Shown here piece after piece: positions 59,798 to 64,000 of a stretch of DNA of 64,000 nucleotides (the stretch's first letter is position 1; the number at the start of each line of letters is the position of its first letter). The stretch covers positions 62,001 to 126,000 of the forward strand of contig NZ_FQXV01000003.1 of assembly GCF_900130065.1 (NCBI RefSeq), read 5' to 3'. The position numbers and the translations under genes are program-made. The stretch comes from Sporobacter termitidis DSM 10068. GTDB lineage: Bacteria > Bacillota > Clostridia > Oscillospirales > Oscillospiraceae. The notes beneath the pieces were generated by a model, which worked only from the letters and a program-made list of their open reading frames with translations, was not told where the DNA came from and did no database searches.

Positions 59798-60886
59798 CTA
59801 TGATGTCAATATTTCATGTAATCTATCTGCAACCTTTGAATTTATTTCAATTTCTTGATTATTCTCGTAGCATATCAAAGCCCGGCCATCGCTTTGGCAT
59901 GTTATTTCAACGTCAATATCTATGTGCTGTTGGATTTTTTCCAACAGTTTTTCCCTTCCGACAATAAAGATAAGATCCGTTTTGTAGTGATGTTCCATGA
60001 AATGCAAATCATCCGTTATGGTGTCAATGCTTTTCACATTTTTTATTCTGATATCATATATGCCCTCCGTCAATGATAATGCCGTAGATTGCACTTCATA
60101 TTTTTCATAAAACCTGTCCATTAATGTGCCGCACATTTCGGTTACATCATCTGCCAAAAAGACAATAGGGATTTCTCTCGCTATTCGCGCCACAGGATAA
60201 TTAAGCTCTTTATGCTCTTGACCAAGAGGATAGGGTTTTAGGTTTTGAAGCATGAATTTTATATCCGATATTGATTGGCCCTTATTAATCAGCTTGTTCA
60301 CATAGGCGGTTACAACCGGCACCGCAAAGCTGTTGGACGGTCTGCAGTGCTGCTTCCGCAAACACTTAAAATCGCAATTGGCATAAATATTCGCGCCAAA
60401 GGGATCATCCGCACTGTATGCAATTTCACCGGGGGACAACAATCCGGCAGCATCGTTCCTGACCCCAAGCACCTCAGGATAACTCGTGGGTATGCAGACA
60501 TATTGCTTATTATCCAAAGCGCTGACAACGACAGTATCCGCACTCAGACGGAGGATATTATTATACAGGTGTTTGGAATCCGACAACACCGAGGATACTG
60601 CGCTCAAGCTGATAATGTCTATTTTTAATTCCCGGCACAGTTTAAGTGAATTTGCCAATAACTCTATCTCTCCGAACACCTTCCCCTTATTGTCTTTAAA
60701 TATTTGGATATTCACCAGCTCATAATCTGAAGCACAGTAATCCAGAACCAGCGCGCATAATGTCCCATGGCTTATTTCTCGATGGATACAAGGCTTATTT
60801 TCCCCGCACAAATTGATATATTCAACAGCCTTGCCGTTAATGTACGCACAATCAATGGCCGTATCGATAATTGCTATTCTGCTCAC
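59798..60886 (-). CDS. Subtilisin-like (S8) protease of the peptide cluster
   Basis: 362 residues from GTG 60886, with GGAG about 10 nt upstream. The catalytic triad of S8 peptidases can be traced: Asp8 (IAIIDTAID), His40 (SHGTLCA) and Ser186 (NSFAVP in place of GTSxAxP). A C-terminal region of about 150 residues is not recognised. There is no signal peptide, so it acts in the cytoplasm, and leader removal from the peptide at 61,128-61,298 is a likely job. Several extra Cys (13, 27, 33, 44, 84, 131, 171, 175, 181) are unusual. Confidence 0.75.
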   Translation of the reverse strand: MSRIAIIDTAIDCAYINGKAVEYINLCGENKPCIHREISHGTLCALVLDYCASDYELVNIQIFKDNKGKVFGEIELLANSLKLCRELKIDIISLSAVSSVLSDSKHLYNNILRLSADTVVVSALDNKQYVCIPTSYPEVLGVRNDAAGLLSPGEIAYSADDPFGANIYANCDFKCLRKQHCRPSNSFAVPVVTAYVNKLINKGQSISDIKFMLQNLKPYPLGQEHKELNYPVARIAREIPIVFLADDVTEMCGTLMDRFYEKYEVQSTALSLTEGIYDIRIKNVKSIDTITDDLHFMEHHYKTDLIFIVGREKLLEKIQQHIDIDVEITCQSDGRALICYENNQEIEINSKVADRLHEILTS

Positions 60887-61034
60887 GTATCACCGCTCCA
60901 GAAACTTCATTTTATTGTAAATATTAGTATACACTAATTGAAAGCGTTGCGCCAGTATCTTTACATAATCGGCGTTGTTGAAAATCTATTCCCCCATCAT
61001 CACAAAACGGTATCATTCGAGCCGTGTTACCAAA

Positions 61035-61062
61035 GAGGGAAGAGGCGTATTGCCTCTTCCCC
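61035..61062 (-). terminator. Stem-loop after the precursor peptide gene (partial terminator)
   Basis: GGGAAGAGGC and GCCTCTTCCC form a perfect 10-bp stem with a 5-nt loop; on the minus strand it is followed by TCTTTGG, a weak T-tract. It lies 66 nt beyond the precursor stop and could give the precursor more transcript than the downstream protease-exporter genes. The rest of 60,887-61,034 holds only a short ATTAGT/ACTAAT palindrome (60923-60938). Confidence 0.65.
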
Positions 61063-61127
61063 ATATCAACGCCAAAATATCAGGTCACTTATTCTGCTGA
61101 GTCATATGGAGCAAACTGACGAAAGTG

Positions 61128-61298
61128 TTAACCGGATACAAAAGCCGCTGCAGAAGAAGCCAATGATGCAGACGGAACCCCGGTATAATTGTATACCGTC
61201 GTGCAACTGTTTGAACAAGGACAAGTGCAAGTACACATACTCATCATTGATTCAATTGTTTCTCTTGTAGACTGGAAGTTTTTGTGCAACTTTTTCAT
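61128..61298 (-). CDS. Cys-rich precursor peptide (putative RiPP, CLI_3235-class-like)
   Basis: 56 residues. ATG 61298 is 7 nt after a perfect AGGAGG, stop TAA at 61128-61130. A basic leader (MKKLHKNFQSTRETIESM) precedes a dense Cys cluster, MCTCTCPCSNSC, with Cys at 22, 24, 26, 28 and 32. A Ser/Ala/Tyr/Gly tail (VYNYTGVPSASLASS) follows. The position between the acyl-carrier-related gene and the S8 protease, next to a SPASM radical SAM maturase, is as expected for the substrate. From memory it resembles the CLI_3235-class clostridial bacteriocin-like peptides (TIGR04065). A 7-bp inverted repeat lies inside the tail codons (61181-61198). It is too short for common gene-calling limits. Confidence 0.85.
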   Translation of the reverse strand: MKKLHKNFQSTRETIESMMSMCTCTCPCSNSCTTVYNYTGVPSASLASSAAAFVSG

Positions 61299-61371
61299 TT
61301 CTTTCCCTCCTTTCCGTTATTGGACTGCTATAATGGCGTTGATTGCACAGTTTTATAAAGCTTCCTCACTT

Positions 61372-61629
61372 TTAGCCTGGCATCTCCAATTCAAATAACG
61401 CATTTGTCAGATTTTCAACTGTCATTACTTCAAAGGTGTGGTCTTTAAAAATGTTGTATACAGGCAATTCGAGCTTTTTTTCCAGTATGTCAAAAATATA
61501 GAGGAAACATGCCGGAATAATTGCCAACTCTCTGTCAATTAAACTTGCGTCCTTCTCTAAATTTGTGATTCCTGTTACATCTTTTACAGCATCACGGATT
61601 GTATTTTCAATGACTTCTTTTGAATTCAT
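61372..61629 (-). CDS. Acyl-carrier-related protein of the peptide cluster
   Basis: 85 residues from ATG 61629; a TTG at 61638 is too close to the GGGGG site. All-helical, size and pattern of an acyl carrier protein (IENTIRDAVKDVTGITNLEKDASL). It matches the acyl-carrier-related family tied to clostridial peptide maturation loci (TIGR04069, from memory). The attachment loop reads IDRELAIIPA without a clear DSL motif, so a phosphopantetheine arm is doubtful. Role unknown. Confidence 0.7.
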   Translation of the reverse strand: MNSKEVIENTIRDAVKDVTGITNLEKDASLIDRELAIIPACFLYIFDILEKKLELPVYNIFKDHTFEVMTVENLTNALFELEMPG

Positions 61630-61643
61630 GTTATACAAGCCCC

Positions 61644-62726
61644 CTATACCGCACTGGCATTTTCCTGAAGCTGTCTTAAACTCATTTTTATTGTCGCCGC
61701 AGCTTCTTCTCGATTAAGTATATTAATCAACGGCAGATCGATGCGCTTTATATCTGGATAGTATTTACATAAATATGAATGATCCAAATAGGCGAAAACA
61801 AGCTTTTCATGAATTTCATTTGGTATCTCAACAGCCGTACGCGCTATGGCTATCGCACCGACTGGCACGTTAAATTTATTCCGACAATACTCCGCGACCT
61901 TCTTTAGGCCATACTCCAACTTAGGGCCACGCATAAAGTAAGTACACAGAATTGCCATGTCAATGGACACTGCGCTGGATACAACCAGCGGATACTCTGC
62001 AAAATGGTGATATTCCTGCATTTCAAACGGAGCAATACCCTCCGGGATACCTAATATAATGACGTCTAAATTGTCCTGTTTCGATATTTTCCTAATGTAA
62101 TGGTTGAATTTGATAATCTTTTCCTGAAATGGTGTGTTTTCAAATAAAAAGGAGGGCATCGTATAGCATCCGAACAAAACACCCAAGGCGTTGGTTGTCA
62201 CCGTAATTGCTTCATATTCCTCTTCCAGAACCTCTTTTATCAATAATTGGTTTTCAAATTTATCACAGTTTTTCCCCTGACCGAATACGCCGATTACAGG
62301 TACGTCAATATCATAAATCTTAATCTCCTGCATGCATGTGTATTCTTCTTCTATGGCATCCATGCCCTCAGGCAGGAGCTCCAAAAGCCGATACTGGCCG
62401 CGGTACTCTTTTAAATCCAATTGTGATTGCGCCGACGGCGTTATAAGGAGCTCTTTTTGATGACTGATAGCGTCTTTGATAATTTGATAATATTTTTCTG
62501 TGTCATAACCCCTGAAGTTATCAAGAAGGATAACAGTGTCACTCTCTTCTAAGAGCTGATCATAGGGCATGTCCTCTAGCCCTAATGACTGGTTCAATGA
62601 ATAAATTAACCCTTTATCTTCTATGTAAGAGACAAATCCAGCAATCTGATAGCCCTTCAAAAAATCTTTGTGCTCAGTTAAGGTCTTAAGATCCGGATGA
62701 TAGGGAAATAATAAGATCTTTTTCAT
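61644..62726 (-). CDS. Peptide maturation system protein (TIGR04066-like)
   Basis: 360 residues. No catalytic motif from a characterised enzyme was identified. The protein starts MKKILLFPYHPDLKTL, and has a mid-region VFGQGKNCDKFENQLLI and later VIILGIPEGIAPFE. I recognise it from memory as the TIGR04066 family, known only from clostridial peptide loci with a SPASM maturase. It is placed 5 nt after the maturase and 14 nt before the acyl-carrier-related gene. DNA is AT-rich. Confidence 0.65.
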   Translation of the reverse strand: MKKILLFPYHPDLKTLTEHKDFLKGYQIAGFVSYIEDKGLIYSLNQSLGLEDMPYDQLLEESDTVILLDNFRGYDTEKYYQIIKDAISHQKELLITPSAQSQLDLKEYRGQYRLLELLPEGMDAIEEEYTCMQEIKIYDIDVPVIGVFGQGKNCDKFENQLLIKEVLEEEYEAITVTTNALGVLFGCYTMPSFLFENTPFQEKIIKFNHYIRKISKQDNLDVIILGIPEGIAPFEMQEYHHFAEYPLVVSSAVSIDMAILCTYFMRGPKLEYGLKKVAEYCRNKFNVPVGAIAIARTAVEIPNEIHEKLVFAYLDHSYLCKYYPDIKRIDLPLINILNREEAAATIKMSLRQLQENASAV

Positions 62727-62731
62727 TTATC

Positions 62732-64000
62732 CTACCTCGTTTCTTCTATATCAAGATCAAATTCATTAAGAGCACATAACTCGTACATGTCAAAGAGCGC
62801 GTTGCTGCAACTTTTGGGACATTCCCTGAGTTTTGATTCTCTCGGGAGGTTCGCTTCAAAATCAACCTCTCTGGCACAAATCGAACATTGTCTGAGGTTC
62901 CAACACTTTTTGCATTCAGTATCCGTTAATTCTCCAATGTTTATCAACTTTTTTATTTTTCCCACATCAAGTCCATCGTCGAGCGTACCGATTTTAAAAT
63001 TATCGATCATTTCATTAACACGCTCACAGGGGAAAAGGGTTCCATCCACCCGAACAAATAAGCGCTGCACGCCCGCCAGGCAAGGACCGCCGTGATGTGT
63101 GATTGGTAATATTTCTGAATGGTTATGTATATGTTTCTGGCGTCGCTCCACTTTACTTCTTGAACTTATGGTCAAAGGACTGACATATTTTTTGTCTAGC
63201 TTTCCGATTAACGAAGACAACATTTTGATATGCTCAAAGTTTCTTATTTTAAAGTAATTTTTGTCATAGTTCAACTCTCGATTTAAGTTGATTTCATTCA
63301 TCGCGTTAAATATGATTTGCTTATCACTGAAAATTTCTTTCGTACTAAAATACTCGAGCGCGCATCCAAGATCCATATACGGATTGATCGTTGTCAATAT
63401 CATTATCTCTTTATAATACTCCGGATGTCGTTTTTGAATTCTCTCAATATTATGAATAATGATATCAAAAGAACCCTCGCCATTAACGAATTTACGACTC
63501 ACATCATGTTCCTGCTTCGAGCCATCCAAGCTGATACAGAGCGTGAAATCATTTTCAACCATGTAATCCACCACGCTGTCCGTCAGCAGCGTGCCGTTGG
63601 TGGTCATGTTAAATCTGATTTTCTTTCCTTCGACCCGACTTTTTGCATACTCGACGCACTGCCTTATCAAATCAAATTCCAACAGCGGTTCTCCGCCGTA
63701 AAAGCCTATGACCACAATAGGTAATTCTCCATTTCGCTCAAGGAAAAAGTCGATCGCTTTCTTTGCTGTTTCCAGACTCATCCGATGGTTTGAATGGGTT
63801 CTGTTATTATCATAAATCCCGGAATATATACAATATTCACAACGCATATTGCACTGCTGCGTAACTTGGAGTGTCAACTGCTTCATTCTTGTTTTTAAAT
63901 AATGTTCTATGATTTCCGTCCCAGGATGCTCGATTTTTTCTACGACATTGGACTTTAATATCCCAAGTTCCTGGTATTTTTTTATCACCGGACTCTGCTC
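62732..64000 (-). CDS. Radical SAM/SPASM peptide maturase (CcpM-like), 5' end outside window
   Basis: At least 422 residues visible; the frame stays open to the right edge, so the true start lies beyond. Radical SAM cluster motif TQQCNMRCEYCIYSG (CxxxCxxC). The FYGGEPLLEF and MTTNGTLL segments follow. A SPASM domain at the C-terminus has GGPCLAGVQRLFVRVDGTLFPCERV, quoted in part as GTLFPCERV, and CKKCWNLRQCSIC. It fits the Cys-rich peptide maturase family CcpM (TIGR04068, from memory). It probably modifies the Cys-rich peptide at 61,128-61,298; thioether bonds are the usual chemistry of SPASM enzymes on such peptides. Confidence 0.88.
   Translation of the reverse strand, partial: EQSPVIKKYQELGILKSNVVEKIEHPGTEIIEHYLKTRMKQLTLQVTQQCNMRCEYCIYSGIYDNNRTHSNHRMSLETAKKAIDFFLERNGELPIVVIGFYGGEPLLEFDLIRQCVEYAKSRVEGKKIRFNMTTNGTLLTDSVVDYMVENDFTLCISLDGSKQEHDVSRKFVNGEGSFDIIIHNIERIQKRHPEYYKEIMILTTINPYMDLGCALEYFSTKEIFSDKQIIFNAMNEINLNRELNYDKNYFKIRNFEHIKMLSSLIGKLDKKYVSPLTISSRSKVERRQKHIHNHSEILPITHHGGPCLAGVQRLFVRVDGTLFPCERVNEMIDNFKIGTLDDGLDVGKIKKLINIGELTDTECKKCWNLRQCSICAREVDFEANLPRESKLRECPKSCSNALFDMYELCALNEFDLDIEETR

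Noticed and set aside
60938-61270. 110-codon plus-strand frame across the precursor region
   Set aside because: No ribosome-binding site; the opposite strand carries the Cys-rich peptide with an ideal one.

Overview
The window looks like a stretch of chromosome from a motile, endospore-forming, anaerobic Clostridia member, possibly Oscillospiraceae-like (inference). The flagellar/chemotaxis set follows the Bacillus/Clostridium plan (cheC-cheD present, SigD-type promoters, YaaR-like gene). A cwlJ-gerQ spore pair is present, and there is a ferredoxin, an iron-sulfur flavoprotein and several radical SAM enzymes. Most genes are GC-rich by eye. The Kelch part of one gene (about 10.9-12.05 kb) and the right end (about 58-64 kb) are clearly more AT-rich. 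No rRNA, tRNA, CRISPR array or insertion sequence was recognised.

Layout. 1-8.0 kb (minus strand): flagellar basal-body and export operon fliF-fliG-fliH-fliI-fliJ-MotE-like-fliK-flgD, running off the left edge. 8.7-10.7 kb: a large flagellin behind a SigD promoter. 10.9-12.8 kb: secreted Kelch/FN3 protein. 12.9-16.4 kb: phosphoesterase, DUF4474-like protein, iron-sulfur flavoprotein and Asp/Glu racemase-like protein. 16.5-20.7 kb (minus): cheC-cheD-cheY-cheA-cheW. 21.1-24.7 kb (plus): fliD-fliS-FliT/FlgN-like-yaaR. 24.9-30.3 kb: two chemoreceptors, a second cheW, cheR and cheB. 30.4-36.9 kb: Crp/Fnr regulator, thioredoxin, DUF47-Pit phosphate uptake pair, ferredoxin, PstS-like lipoprotein, a gene remnant and a membrane protein.

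37.2-41.5 kb (minus) is a compact arsenic operon: arsR, AhpD-like protein, arsS, a BioB-like radical SAM enzyme, a C_GCAxxG_C_C protein and a nucleoside hydrolase, with a visible promoter and terminator. I infer an arsenosugar-type pathway in which the nucleoside hydrolase could remove adenine from the ArsS product. 41.6-43.1 kb holds the spore germination pair. 43.2-47.3 kb holds two tandem UroD/MtaA-like proteins and a GPH-type transporter. 48.0-51.1 kb is an OmpR-type two-component system plus an exported protein. Both transcription units carry the same 11-bp-period direct-repeat operator 48 bp ahead of the -10.

54.2-64 kb (minus) holds a RiPP-type cluster. It has a radical SAM/SPASM maturase (cut by the window edge), a TIGR04066-like protein, an acyl-carrier-related protein, a 56-residue Cys-rich precursor peptide too short for usual ORF cut-offs, a subtilisin-like protease and an ABC exporter. 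An adjoining FtsX-type ABC transporter may serve export or immunity. This cluster and the arsenic operon are the strongest candidates for poorly described biology here.
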